A stretch of 64,000 bases of DNA from CAVVIG01 sp050249955 (GTDB lineage Bacteria; Acidobacteriota; Vicinamibacteria; Vicinamibacterales; CAVVIG01), in assembly GCA_050249955.1 (NCBI GenBank), contig JBFWPN010000003.1:523709-587708 (forward strand), read 5' to 3'. The notes below the pieces were generated by a model that did not search any database, was not told the DNA's origin, and saw only the letters and a list, made by a program, of their open reading frames with translations. This document shows positions 17,269 through 25,909 of this stretch, piece by piece. Position 1 is the stretch's first letter. Each line of letters starts with the position of its first letter. Position numbers and translations under genes: made by a program.

Positions 17269-17994
17269 CTACTTCTTCGGGGGCTTCGAGGGCCGGACTT
17301 CGATGTAGCTCGGCAGCGTGCGGCTGTCGAGCGAGAGCAGGTCGATCACGAGATCGCCGAGGTCGGACGCACCGATCTTCCACTCGGCGCCCGCATCGGC
17401 CGGTCCGCCGCCAAAGCCGGTGGCCACCGATCCGGGTGCAATCGTCGTCACCTTGATGTTGTCGTGGCGCACTTCCTGGTTCAGCACCTCGCCGAACTGG
17501 TTGAGCGCAGCCTTCGACGCGCAGTAGGCACCAGCGCCGACGAACGCATTCTTGCCGGCGAGGCTGCTGATGTTCAGGATGTAGCCCCCGCCCCGCGTGC
17601 GCAGCGCGGGAATCGCGGCGTGGCAGACATTGAAGACGCCCGTCACGTTCGTGTCGATCGTCTCCGACCACTGCTCGCGCGTCATCTCGGCGATGTTCAC
17701 GAAGCGGCCCAGGCCGGCGTTGTTGACGACGATGTCGAGGCCCCCGAAGCGGGCGACCGCCTCCTCGATCCCCTGGTGCACCGCGGCGTAGTCGCGGACG
17801 TCGATGACATACCCCTCGGCGGCGCCGCCATCCAACGCCTGCAGCCGCATGCGCGCGTCCACGAGACTCGCACCATCACGCCCGGTGATCACCACGTTCA
17901 CGCCATGTGATACCAGGGCATGCGCGATGCCGTACCCGATCCCCTTCGACCCGCCCGTGACGAGCGCAACCTGCCCACGCAGTTCCTTTTTCAT
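17269..17994 (-). CDS. Short-chain dehydrogenase/reductase
   Basis: This 241-residue classical SDR has the cofactor motif TGGSKGIGYGIA (about 14-25), the NNAG motif at about 90-93 (VVNNAGLGRF) and the catalytic set Ser (ISSLAGKN), Tyr and Lys in YCASKAAL. An arginine in TGRDG after strand beta-2 suggests NADP(H). The substrate is unknown, although 3-oxoacyl-ACP reductase-like proteins are the closest general type. It is divergent from the malate-dehydrogenase-like gene, sharing a 25-bp gap. Confidence 0.88.
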   Translation of the reverse strand: MKKELRGQVALVTGGSKGIGYGIAHALVSHGVNVVITGRDGASLVDARMRLQALDGGAAEGYVIDVRDYAAVHQGIEEAVARFGGLDIVVNNAGLGRFVNIAEMTREQWSETIDTNVTGVFNVCHAAIPALRTRGGGYILNISSLAGKNAFVGAGAYCASKAALNQFGEVLNQEVRHDNIKVTTIAPGSVATGFGGGPADAGAEWKIGASDLGDLVIDLLSLDSRTLPSYIEVRPSKPPKK

Positions 17995-18002
17995 GGCTCC
18001 AT

Positions 18003-18008
18003 TACAAT
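18003..18008 (+). promoter_or_regulatory. -10 hexamer TACAAT before MDH-like gene
   Basis: TACAAT ends 11 bases before the ATG at 18020. No Shine-Dalgarno sequence is visible. Confidence 0.45.
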
Positions 18009-18019
18009 AGCCCACACGC

Positions 18020-18856
18020 ATGATTGACGTCGCCATCATCGGGGCCGGCGAGCTGGGCGGATCCGTCGCCCACGTGCTCGCGCGACGCGAGATCGTCAGG
18101 CGCATCCAGCTCATCGATCCTGCTGGCCAGGTCGCAGCGGGCAAGGCGCTGGACATCATGCAGACCGGGCCGGTGGAAGGCTTCACGACCCCGGTCGCGG
18201 GCACGACCGACCTCACCCGCGTGGCCGGTGCCTCCCTCGTGGTCATCGCCGATCCGGCGAAACCCAGGGACGGCGGCGACGACCTGCTGGTCCTGCGCCA
18301 GATCTCGCAACTGGCGGCCCGCGCGCTCGTCCTCTGCGCGGGAGTGGACGGCCGCACGCTCGTGGAAAGGGGCGTCCGCGACCTGCGCTACGGACACGCG
18401 CGTCTCGTCGGTTCGGCGCCCGAGGCGCTGGCCGCCTCGATCCGGGCGCTCGTCGCCCTGCAGACCGACACCTCCGTACGCGACATCGCGCTCTCGGTGC
18501 TTGGCGTTCCACCCGGCCAGGTCGTGGTCAACTGGGACGATGCGGCGGTGGGCGGGTTCGCGGCGATCCGGGTACTCGACGAACCACTGCGTCGGCGGCT
18601 CAGCGCACAGGTATCGGCGCTCTGGCCGCCCGGCCCGCACGCGCTGGCCCATGCGGCGGCCGACGCGGTGTCCGCGATCTGCGGCATCTCACGGCGCTCG
18701 CTCAGCTGCTTCGTCGCCCCGGACGACCGGGCGGGGCGACGCGCGCGCGCCATCGCCCAGCCGGTCCGGCTCGGACCGTCCGGCGTCGCCAGCGTCGACC
18801 TGCCGACACTCAGCGTCGCCACGCGCGTCGCGCTCGACAACGCCATGCTGCTCTAG
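18020..18856 (+). CDS. Degenerate malate/lactate dehydrogenase-like protein
   Basis: The 278-residue protein starts with a clear LDH/MDH Rossmann fold: DVAIIGAGELGGSVAHVLA for NAD binding, then IDPAGQVAAGKALDIMQ with the Asp that selects NAD. The family's catalytic features are not found. There is no MxRxDL substrate loop, the N of the VxVxTNP motif is not recognisable, and the catalytic His motif (GxHGD) is missing; a reduced helical C-domain follows. It is about 35 residues shorter than MDH. I infer a catalytically inactive NAD-binding paralog or a changed activity. Confidence 0.6.
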   Translation: MIDVAIIGAGELGGSVAHVLARREIVRRIQLIDPAGQVAAGKALDIMQTGPVEGFTTPVAGTTDLTRVAGASLVVIADPAKPRDGGDDLLVLRQISQLAARALVLCAGVDGRTLVERGVRDLRYGHARLVGSAPEALAASIRALVALQTDTSVRDIALSVLGVPPGQVVVNWDDAAVGGFAAIRVLDEPLRRRLSAQVSALWPPGPHALAHAAADAVSAICGISRRSLSCFVAPDDRAGRRARAIAQPVRLGPSGVASVDLPTLSVATRVALDNAMLL

Positions 18857-19098
18857 CGGGCGCGCCCGACCTCACCCATTCCCCATCGCCAGCGACACAG
18901 GTCTTCCCGCCACACGGTTCAACGCGTGGATGCTGTACGTCTGTACGGGAGCGGGGAAGAGGTGAGGGAAGCGGTCTGTCCGGATTGATCGGGTCGGGAT
19001 AACCACGCCGCGGCCGTATGCCGGCCTGCAGACCTTGTGGCTACCCTCGACCGTCGATCAATTCCGGAAAGAATCGAAGCAAGAAGCGGGCCCGCGCA

Positions 19099-19713
19099 TC
19101 ATGCGGTCGCGTGATGCAGCGTGAGCCCGCCGGCGAAGTCGGCCAGCTGCTTGCGCAGGATGAGCCGGCCGCGGTGCAGCCTCGACTTCAGCGTCTGATC
19201 CTTCACGCGCAGGATCTCGCTCGCCTCCTCGGTCGACATCCCCTGGATGTCGCGGAGCATCACCGGCGCGCGGTAGATGGCGGGCAGCGACAGGATGGCG
19301 CTGAACACCTTGCGGCGCAACTGTGACCGGAAGACCTGCTCGTCGGCCATATCGGACCAGTCGGCAATCTCGTGACGCGCGCCGCCCATCTCATCGCCTT
19401 CAGCCGCGGTGATCGACAGCTCGTCGTTCTGCGTCCGCTGGTACTTCGCCGTCCGGAGGCGCGACATCGACGCGTTGAACGTGATCCGGTAGATCCAGGA
19501 CGAAAGGGCCGCGTCTCCGCGGAACGCCCCGACCTTCCGGTACACCTTATAGAGAACGTCCTGCATCACCTCCTCGGCGTCTTCCTTGTTGCGGAGGTAG
19601 CGGAACGCAAGCTGGTAAATCTTGGACCCATACGCCTCGGCCAGGTCGCGGAGTGCCGATTCGTCTCCGGCCTGTAACCGGGCGAGCAGAAGCTCATCCT
19701 TCGTGTCTCTCAT
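19099..19713 (-). CDS. ECF-type sigma-70 family sigma factor
   Basis: This 204-residue sigma factor has region 2 (RYLRNKEDAEEVMQDVLYKV, then SSWIYRITFNASMSRLR) and region 4 (LSLPAIYRAPVMLRDIQGMS, EILRVKDQTLKSRLHRGR) joined by an acidic linker. It would direct RNA polymerase to a small stress regulon. A GAGGGA ribosome-binding site precedes the ATG at 19713. No anti-sigma gene adjoins it; the 242 bases downstream (18857-19098) hold nothing I recognise. Confidence 0.9.
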   Translation of the reverse strand: MRDTKDELLLARLQAGDESALRDLAEAYGSKIYQLAFRYLRNKEDAEEVMQDVLYKVYRKVGAFRGDAALSSWIYRITFNASMSRLRTAKYQRTQNDELSITAAEGDEMGGARHEIADWSDMADEQVFRSQLRRKVFSAILSLPAIYRAPVMLRDIQGMSTEEASEILRVKDQTLKSRLHRGRLILRKQLADFAGGLTLHHATA

Positions 19714-19859
19714 TCGTCCCTCGCTGGCATTGAAAACACCGGGCGCGCCGAAAATATTCCGGAGGCACGCCGGGACTGGATAAGCTCCTGATGGGCATCG
19801 ACTTACCCATCTGTGTGACCAGCAGGCGAAATCGGGCCGCAGGCCCTGGATGTGGAGGG

Positions 19860-20561
19860 TTACCGCAGGGCGAGGGCAATCAGCACGGTTGGCGCGAGAA
19901 TCCCCACGGCGAGGACCAGCCCGAGCAGCGCACCGGCGACCGGTCGACCGAAATTGAGGGTCCACCGTCGGCCGTCGCGGGTGGGGACGAAGAGCGCCGG
20001 ATCGTCGGCGTTCTTGTAGAGCTGTCCCAGGCGCCAGTGCTCCGGCATGAACGGACGCGGCTCAGGGCGTCCAAGCCGACGATGTGCCCGGACCGCGATG
20101 GCGATCGACAGCAGACCGCCGGCCATCTCGCCGAGGTTGTAGAAGGGCAGCGTCGCCTGCTGGCTCATCCACAATCGCGCCAGCGTCACGGCCGCGTAAC
20201 CCTGGAAGGTGATCCAGGTGGCCGCCAGCAGCACCACCGCCTCGGCCGCCGTCGCCGCCGCCTTCACGTCCGGGGCATCGTGATCGTGATCGCCGTGCGC
20301 GCGCGAGAGCAGCAACGCCGCCACCGCCCCGAAGGTCACGGCCAGCAGGGCCTGCACACCCACGGGAATCAGGACCCGCGGGAGCGTGCGATATTGCCAG
20401 CCGTTGGGAGCGCCGTTCGGACCGAAGTGCACCGGCAGCAGGTCCGGCAGCGCCGGATACTCGATGAGCAGGTACAGCGCGGTGGCGAGTGTCACCAGTC
20501 CGATGGTCAGCGCCGCTGCCCGTGTCAGGGGTGTCGGCGACACCAGGCGCGCCCTTCGCAT
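19860..20561 (-). CDS. DUF1648 / DUF5808 membrane protein (SdpI-like)
   Basis: This 233-residue membrane protein has about five helices. It contains a DUF1648 segment (LPVHFGPNGAPNGWQYRTLP), as in SdpI-type immunity and signalling proteins. A C-terminal DUF5808 module follows (MPEHWRLGQLYKNADDPALF, then DGRRWTLNFGRP). Its ATG overlaps the lipB stop in a TGATG arrangement, so translation is probably coupled. The function is unknown. Confidence 0.75.
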   Translation of the reverse strand: MRRARLVSPTPLTRAAALTIGLVTLATALYLLIEYPALPDLLPVHFGPNGAPNGWQYRTLPRVLIPVGVQALLAVTFGAVAALLLSRAHGDHDHDAPDVKAAATAAEAVVLLAATWITFQGYAAVTLARLWMSQQATLPFYNLGEMAGGLLSIAIAVRAHRRLGRPEPRPFMPEHWRLGQLYKNADDPALFVPTRDGRRWTLNFGRPVAGALLGLVLAVGILAPTVLIALALR

Positions 20562-21232
20562 CACCGATCCACCTCGGCGGCGGCCTCGACAACCTCGCGC
20601 CCGAACACCTCGCCGAAGCGAAGGGCAATCCGCTGCTCCACCTCACGCCTGGATGCCGTGCAGCCCAGCGTCGACAGCGACGTGACCCCCTTGTCCGAGA
20701 TGCCGCACGGCACAATCAGGTTGAAGTGCGACAGGTCGGTCGTATGGTTCAGCGCGAACCCGTGGCTGGTGACCCATCGCTGGATCCGCACGCCAATCGC
20801 AGCCAGCTTCTCGTCCCCCACCCAGACCCCGGTGAGGCCGGGCACCCGCCCCGCGGTGATGCCGTAGTCGGCCGCCACCCGGATGAGCACCTCCTCGATG
20901 TCGCGCACGTACTTGTGCACGTCACGACGGTCGGGGTTGAGGTCGACGATCGGGTACCCGACGATCTGTCCTGGACCGTGGTAGGTGATGTCGCCGCCGC
21001 GCCCGGTTTCGAACACCCCGATCTGCCGCGCCGCCAGTTCCTCATCAGACGCCAGGATATGCGACCGCCCGCCATCGCCGCGCACGCCCAGGGTCAGCAC
21101 CGAGGGATGCTCGACGAGCAGCAGCACGTCGGTGGTCGTGCCTGCACGGCGCTGCTCGACCAGGCGCTTCTGCAGGTCGAGCGCGTCGCCGTAGGCCATC
21201 AGGCCGAGCTGTCGGACCTCGAGGGTGCGCAT
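20561..21232 (-). CDS. lipB: Octanoyltransferase LipB
   Basis: LipB transfers octanoyl from acyl carrier protein to the lipoyl domains of dehydrogenase complexes. The 223-residue product has the signature GGDITYHGPGQIVGYPIVDL with the substrate His, and the catalytic Cys in LIVPCGISDKGVTSL. A conserved Lys is present in VGDEKLAAIGVRI. It follows lpd and the E2 gene on the same strand, so the operon both makes and modifies lipoylated proteins. lipA is not in the window. Confidence 0.93.
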   Translation of the reverse strand: MRTLEVRQLGLMAYGDALDLQKRLVEQRRAGTTTDVLLLVEHPSVLTLGVRGDGGRSHILASDEELAARQIGVFETGRGGDITYHGPGQIVGYPIVDLNPDRRDVHKYVRDIEEVLIRVAADYGITAGRVPGLTGVWVGDEKLAAIGVRIQRWVTSHGFALNHTTDLSHFNLIVPCGISDKGVTSLSTLGCTASRREVEQRIALRFGEVFGREVVEAAAEVDR

Positions 21233-21287
21233 GTCCGTATCCCCGACTATCGGACGATCGCGGGCACTTCGTGGGTGCCCGGCTCGG

Positions 21288-22589
21288 TCAGGCGTTGGCC
21301 GGGTCCCAGTGTTCCAGCTGGTGCTTGATGAGCGCCATGAACTGGTCGCCGACCGCCCCATCGACGAGGCGGTGGTCGAAGGCCATCGCCTGGTATCCCA
21401 TCAACCGGATGCCGATCGCATCGTCGATGACCACGGCGCGCTTCTCGATGGCGCCCACGGCGAGGATCCCGACCTGCGGCTGGTTGATGATCGGGAGGCC
21501 GAACTGGGCACCGATGCCGCCTGGGTTGGTCACCGTGAAGGTACCGCCCTGCACCTCGTCCGGCCTGAGCTGCTTGGCCCTGGCGCGGTCGGCCAGGTCG
21601 GCAATGGCCTTCGCGATGCCAAGCAGGTTCTTCTCGTCGGCGGACTTGATGACGGGGACGATCAGGCCCCAGTCGAGCGCCACCGCGATGCCGATGTTGA
21701 TGGCCCGGTGATAGGTGACATTGCCGTTCGCGTCGAGGGACGCATTCAGGATGGGAATCTGGCGCAGCGCGTCCACCGTGGCCTTCACGATGAACGCGAG
21801 ATAGGTGAGCTTCGCCCCGTGCGCCTCGTACTCGGCCTTCCTCGCCTTGCGGATCTGGTCGATCCGGCTGTAGTTCACCTCGAACACCGTGTGAACGTGG
21901 GCCGACGTGCGCTTGCTGAGCACCATGTGCTCGGCGATCTTGCGGCGCATCACCGAGAGCGGTACCGTCTGGCCGGCCAGGCCGGCGCCGGTGGCCGGCG
22001 TGTGACCCGACGTGTGCGCCTGCGTCGGTAGCGCCTGGGAAGGCGCGGCCGGCCGGGGTGCGGCGATGTACCCGAGGATGTCCTGCTTGGTCACCCGTCC
22101 GCTCACGCCGGTGCCATGGACCTGGGTGATGTCGACGTGGTGCTCCTGGGCGATCCGTCGCACGAGCGGCGATGACTTCTGCCGCAGCCGCTCCTCGACC
22201 GTGCCGGCGGCCGCCTGTGGGGCCGCGGGAGGTGCGGGCACCGGTGCTGCCGGAGCCGGAGGCGCCGCGCTGGTCGGTGCCCCGTCTGCCTGGGCGCGTG
22301 GCGCGGGGGGCGCCTCAGCCGTCGCCGCAGGCACCGCGGCCGGCTGCGTGCCGGCTGGTGCAATGACGGCCACCACCGAGTTCACCGGCACCGTCTCACC
22401 TTCGCGGGCACGGATCTCGGTCAGGACACCGGCGGCCGGCGACGGAATCTCCGCGTCCACCTTGTCGGTCGAGATCTCGAAGAGCGGTTCGTCACGATCG
22501 ACCGTGTCGCCCACCTTCTTGATCCAGCGAACGATCGTCCCCTCGGCGATCGACTCGCCCATCTGCGGCATCAAAACGTCGCTGGCCAT
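21288..22589 (-). CDS. Dihydrolipoamide acyltransferase (E2 of a 2-oxoacid dehydrogenase complex)
   Basis: This 433-residue E2 has one N-terminal lipoyl domain (lipoyl Lys in EISTDKVDAEIPSP, about residue 43). A long Ala/Pro linker, a peripheral subunit-binding domain (SSPLVRRIAQEHHVDITQVH) and a catalytic domain follow. The catalytic domain ends with FDHRLVDGAVGDQFM, whose His is catalytic, as DHRxxDG requires. One lipoyl domain and this linker fit branched-chain or 2-oxoglutarate E2 as well as pyruvate E2. The E1 genes are not next to it, so the acyl group is undetermined. Confidence 0.88.
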   Translation of the reverse strand: MASDVLMPQMGESIAEGTIVRWIKKVGDTVDRDEPLFEISTDKVDAEIPSPAAGVLTEIRAREGETVPVNSVVAVIAPAGTQPAAVPAATAEAPPAPRAQADGAPTSAAPPAPAAPVPAPPAAPQAAAGTVEERLRQKSSPLVRRIAQEHHVDITQVHGTGVSGRVTKQDILGYIAAPRPAAPSQALPTQAHTSGHTPATGAGLAGQTVPLSVMRRKIAEHMVLSKRTSAHVHTVFEVNYSRIDQIRKARKAEYEAHGAKLTYLAFIVKATVDALRQIPILNASLDANGNVTYHRAINIGIAVALDWGLIVPVIKSADEKNLLGIAKAIADLADRARAKQLRPDEVQGGTFTVTNPGGIGAQFGLPIINQPQVGILAVGAIEKRAVVIDDAIGIRLMGYQAMAFDHRLVDGAVGDQFMALIKHQLEHWDPANA

Positions 22590-22591
22590 AT

Positions 22592-22680
22592 TCAATCGGT
22601 GATCGCTGATTGCTGTTCGCTGATTGCTGACGTGCCGCAACCGCACAAGTTCTGACGTCTGACTTCAGAGTCCTGAACGC
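22592..22680. repeat. Intergenic quasi-repeat inside the lipoate operon
   Basis: The spacer between lpd and the E2 gene contains copies of gctgattgct and of ttctgacgtctgacttc. It is AT-richer than the coding flanks. It belongs to the same spacer family as those at 2.4, 13.7 and 43.8 kb. Confidence 0.55.
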
Positions 22681-22685
22681 CCGCT

Positions 22686-24113
22686 TCACATATGGATCGC
22701 GGCGCCGTGCGTCGCGTGCGCCGCCTCACCCACCGCCTCCGCCATCGTCGGATGTGCGTGGATGGTGCGGATCAGCTCCTCGACCGTCGACTCGAGCCGC
22801 AGCGCGAGCGTGGCTTCAGCCACCAGCTCGGTGGCCCGCGGCCCGATCATGTGCACGCCCAGGATCTCGTCGTACTTCTTCTCGGCGACGATCTTGACGA
22901 AACCTTCGGTCTCGCCCGCCATCTTGGCGCGACCGAGCACACCGAAGGGGAACGTGCCGACCCGGACGTCGAAACCCTTCTCGATGGCGGCCTTCTCGGT
23001 CAGCCCGACGCTGCCGATCTCGGGGTCGCAGTACGTGCAGCCGGGCACGTGGCCGTAGTTGATCGGCTGCACCTCATGCCCGGCAATCCGCTCGGCGGCG
23101 ACGATCCCTTCGGCGGACGAGACGTGGGCGAGCTGCGGGTGCGGACCGTTGCCCAGGGTGATGACATCGCCGATGGCGGAGATGCCCGGCACCGTGGTCC
23201 GGAACAGTGCGTCCACCTTGATGTAACCACGGTCCATCTCGACACCCAGCTTCTCGATGTCGAGCCCGGCCGTCACCGGTCCGCGGCCGGTGGCGACGAG
23301 CAGGTACTCGGCGTGGATCGCCTTCGTCGAACCGTCGGGCAGGGCGGCCTGCACGTCGACGCCGTCGGCCGTCGCCTTCGCGCTGGTCACCTTCGTCCCG
23401 GTGTAGACCGTGATGCCCTTCTTCTTGAACGACTTCTGCAGCTCGGCCGACACGGCCTCATCCTCGACCGGCACCAGGCGCGGCAGCAGTTCGATGATCG
23501 TGACCTCGGCGCCGAAGCTCCGGAAGATCGAGGCGAACTCGACGCCGACCGCACCACTGCCCATGATGGCGATCGACTTCGGCACGGCCTTCATGTGGAT
23601 GGCCTGATCGCTCGTGATGATGCGCTCGTAGTCGAATGCGATGCCGGGCACGCTCCGGGGTGTCGACCCGGTAGCGACGATGATCTCGCGGGTCGCCTTC
23701 AGCGTCTGGGTCTCCCCCTCGAACACCTCCACCACGCCGTTGCCGGCGAGGCGGGCAGTCCCCTTCACCCAGGTGATCTTGTTCTTCTTGAAGAGGAACT
23801 CGACCCCCTTGGTCAGTCCGGTGATGATCTTGTCCTTGCGGGCATGGACCTGCTTCATGTCGATCGAGACCGGCAGGCCGCCGCCGTCGCCGATCGTCAC
23901 CCCCCACTCCTTCGCCCCCTGGACGATCTTGAGTGCATGCGCGTGCTCGAGGAGCGCCTTGGTCGGGATGCAGCCCCAGATCAGGCAGGTGCCGCCGAGC
24001 GACTTCTGCTTCTCGACACAGGCCACCTTCAGCCCGAGTTGCGCTGCACGGATGGCAGCCACGTAGCCGCCGGTGCCGGCGCCGATCACGATGACGTCGT
24101 ATTCGTTGGTCAT
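22686..24113 (-). CDS. lpd: Dihydrolipoyl dehydrogenase (E3)
   Basis: This FAD enzyme reoxidises dihydrolipoamide with NAD+. The 475-residue protein has the FAD site DVIVIGAGTGGYVAAIRAAQ, the redox-active disulfide GGTCLIWGCIPTKALL (about 41-56), an NAD domain (IAIMGSGAVGVEFAS) and the C-terminal interface helix with the catalytic HAHPTMAEAVGEAA. The Cys motif reads IW between the two Cys blocks where most lpd proteins have NV. Its ATG overlaps the stop of the small upstream membrane protein by 4 bases. It heads a cluster with E2 and lipB. Confidence 0.95.
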   Translation of the reverse strand: MTNEYDVIVIGAGTGGYVAAIRAAQLGLKVACVEKQKSLGGTCLIWGCIPTKALLEHAHALKIVQGAKEWGVTIGDGGGLPVSIDMKQVHARKDKIITGLTKGVEFLFKKNKITWVKGTARLAGNGVVEVFEGETQTLKATREIIVATGSTPRSVPGIAFDYERIITSDQAIHMKAVPKSIAIMGSGAVGVEFASIFRSFGAEVTIIELLPRLVPVEDEAVSAELQKSFKKKGITVYTGTKVTSAKATADGVDVQAALPDGSTKAIHAEYLLVATGRGPVTAGLDIEKLGVEMDRGYIKVDALFRTTVPGISAIGDVITLGNGPHPQLAHVSSAEGIVAAERIAGHEVQPINYGHVPGCTYCDPEIGSVGLTEKAAIEKGFDVRVGTFPFGVLGRAKMAGETEGFVKIVAEKKYDEILGVHMIGPRATELVAEATLALRLESTVEELIRTIHAHPTMAEAVGEAAHATHGAAIHM

Positions 24114-24379
24114 TTCTTCAGGGATGACAGGGGAATGAACGAGGTAGTCGACGACGCGGGACGCGGTGCCTCCACCGCCGTCCCGGCTTCGGCCTCGGTG
24201 AGGCCGGTGGATGTCTCGAGCCGGCTGGCCCTGACCTTGAGCTGCCCGATCTCGTAGCGAAGTTCCCAGTACGACTCCGACAGGCGCTCGGCGCGACGGG
24301 TGGCATTCCTGGCGCGCACCAGGGCCACCACGGCGACGACCGCGGCAAGCACGGCGATGATCAGCGCGAAGGTCAACAA
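24110..24379 (-). CDS. Small single-pass membrane protein with coiled coil
   Basis: This 89-residue protein has an N-terminal membrane helix (MLTFALIIAVLAAVVAVVALV), then a coiled-coil-like region (ATRRAERLSESYWELRYEIG) and a short Ser/Thr tail. It overlaps lpd by 4 bases (ATGA), so translation is coupled. The start at 24379 is TTG and has no strong ribosome-binding site, so the N-terminus is uncertain. No family is recognised. Confidence 0.5.
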   Translation of the reverse strand: MLTFALIIAVLAAVVAVVALVRARNATRRAERLSESYWELRYEIGQLKVRASRLETSTGLTEAEAGTAVEAPRPASSTTSFIPLSSLKK

Positions 24380-24455
24380 ACACAGTACGTTAACGAACGG
24401 CTTGCAACAGTGTCAACCGCCTGAGACAATACCGGCTCCCCCACGTGTACCTCCG

Positions 24456-25844
24456 ATGAACCTCAAGCCGAAGACCCTCCTGGTTGTCGATGACGACGAG
24501 GGTACGCGGGACACGCTGACCTCAGCCCTCAAGCGGGATTTCCGCGTCCTCAGGGTCGCGTCGGGTGAGGCTGCGCTTGCGGTCCTCAACCGCGACGACG
24601 TGGACCTGGTGGTGCTCGGCGTCGAGTTGCCTGGCGTCTCGGGATTCGAGGTGCTCCAGATCATCAAGGAGAACTATCCCCTCTGTGAGGTCCTGATGCT
24701 CGCCTCGACATCGGACATCGAGGCGGCCGTGCGGGCGATCAAGCTGGGTGCCTACCATTACGTCACCCGTGAGGTGGACGACGAGCAACTGAAGGCGCTG
24801 GTCCGCCATGCGAGCGAACACCAGGACCTGAACCGGCAGGTGCAGTCGCTGTCCGCACAGGTCGCCGACGAGTCGACCCGCGAGTTCATCGTCGGGCCGA
24901 GCCGCGTGACGCGCGACGTGGTGGACATGGTGCACAAGGTGGCGAAGCTGCCTGCGACGGTGCTGATTCTCGGGGAGAGCGGCACCGGCAAGGAGCTGCT
25001 GGCCCGCCTGATCCACCGCGAGTCGGAGAACCCTGAGGCACCGTTCATCGCGGTGAACCTCGCGGCGATCCCGAAGGAGCTGGTCGAGAGCACGCTGTTC
25101 GGGCACGAGAAGGGCGCGTTCACCGGCGCCCTGCGGCAGCAGCTCGGCAAGTTCGAGCTGGCGGCGAACGGCACGCTGTTCCTCGACGAGATCGGCGACC
25201 TGCGGCTGGAACTCCAGTCCAAGCTCCTGCGCGCCATCCAGGAGGGCGAGATCGAGCGGGTGGGCGGCCAGAAGCCGATCAGGACCAGCTTCCGGCTGAT
25301 TGCCGCCACCAACATCGACCTCGAGAAGGCCGTGAAGGAAGGCCGCTTCCGCGAGGACCTGTTCTACCGGATCAATGTCATCCCGCTGCGGCTCCCGCCG
25401 CTGCGCGAGCGCGCCGAGGACATTCCCCAGCTCGTCGAGTTCTTCCTGAGGCGCTACAACACGCGTTTCCGGAAGCGCATCACCGCCGTCACCGATTCCA
25501 CCATGTCGATGCTGAAGAAGCACTGGTGGCCCGGGAACATCCGCGAGCTGGAGAACCTCATCGAGCGTCTCGTCGCGGTGAGCGACAAGGATTACATCGG
25601 CGAGGAGGACCTGCCGCTCGAGTTCCACTTCGCGCAGCTCGAGCCCCAAGGACAGCGGAGCGACAGCCTGTTCGAGGACGCCACCAACACGTTCGAGCGC
25701 AACTTCATCCTGCGGGCGCTCGAGAAGTGCGGCTGGAGCGTCACCGCCACGTCCGAGTACCTCGGGGTTCCCCTCAGCACGCTCAAGTACAAGATGGACC
25801 GGCTCGACGTGCGCCAGCTCGCCCGGCGCATACGCGGCATGTAG
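24456..25844 (+). CDS. Sigma54-dependent activator with a damaged receiver domain
   Basis: This 462-residue NtrC-family activator has a receiver domain (1-125), an AAA+ sigma54-interaction domain with Walker A GESGTGKE at 173-180 and the GAFTGA loop at 220-225, and a Fis-type DNA-binding helix-turn-helix at the C-terminus. The receiver keeps its acidic pocket (D12-D14), but the phosphoacceptor Asp is G55 (VVLGVELPG). The switch Lys is R105 (VTREVD). Normal phosphorylation is therefore unlikely. The AAA+ and DNA-binding parts look intact. A histidine kinase gene follows in the same direction. Confidence 0.86.
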   Translation: MNLKPKTLLVVDDDEGTRDTLTSALKRDFRVLRVASGEAALAVLNRDDVDLVVLGVELPGVSGFEVLQIIKENYPLCEVLMLASTSDIEAAVRAIKLGAYHYVTREVDDEQLKALVRHASEHQDLNRQVQSLSAQVADESTREFIVGPSRVTRDVVDMVHKVAKLPATVLILGESGTGKELLARLIHRESENPEAPFIAVNLAAIPKELVESTLFGHEKGAFTGALRQQLGKFELAANGTLFLDEIGDLRLELQSKLLRAIQEGEIERVGGQKPIRTSFRLIAATNIDLEKAVKEGRFREDLFYRINVIPLRLPPLRERAEDIPQLVEFFLRRYNTRFRKRITAVTDSTMSMLKKHWWPGNIRELENLIERLVAVSDKDYIGEEDLPLEFHFAQLEPQGQRSDSLFEDATNTFERNFILRALEKCGWSVTATSEYLGVPLSTLKYKMDRLDVRQLARRIRGM

Positions 25845-25909
25845 CTCCCGGTCGAGAAAGAATTCCGGATCCCTGTTCGATCTCGGGCTCTCGTGCGTTC
25901 CTGTAGGAC

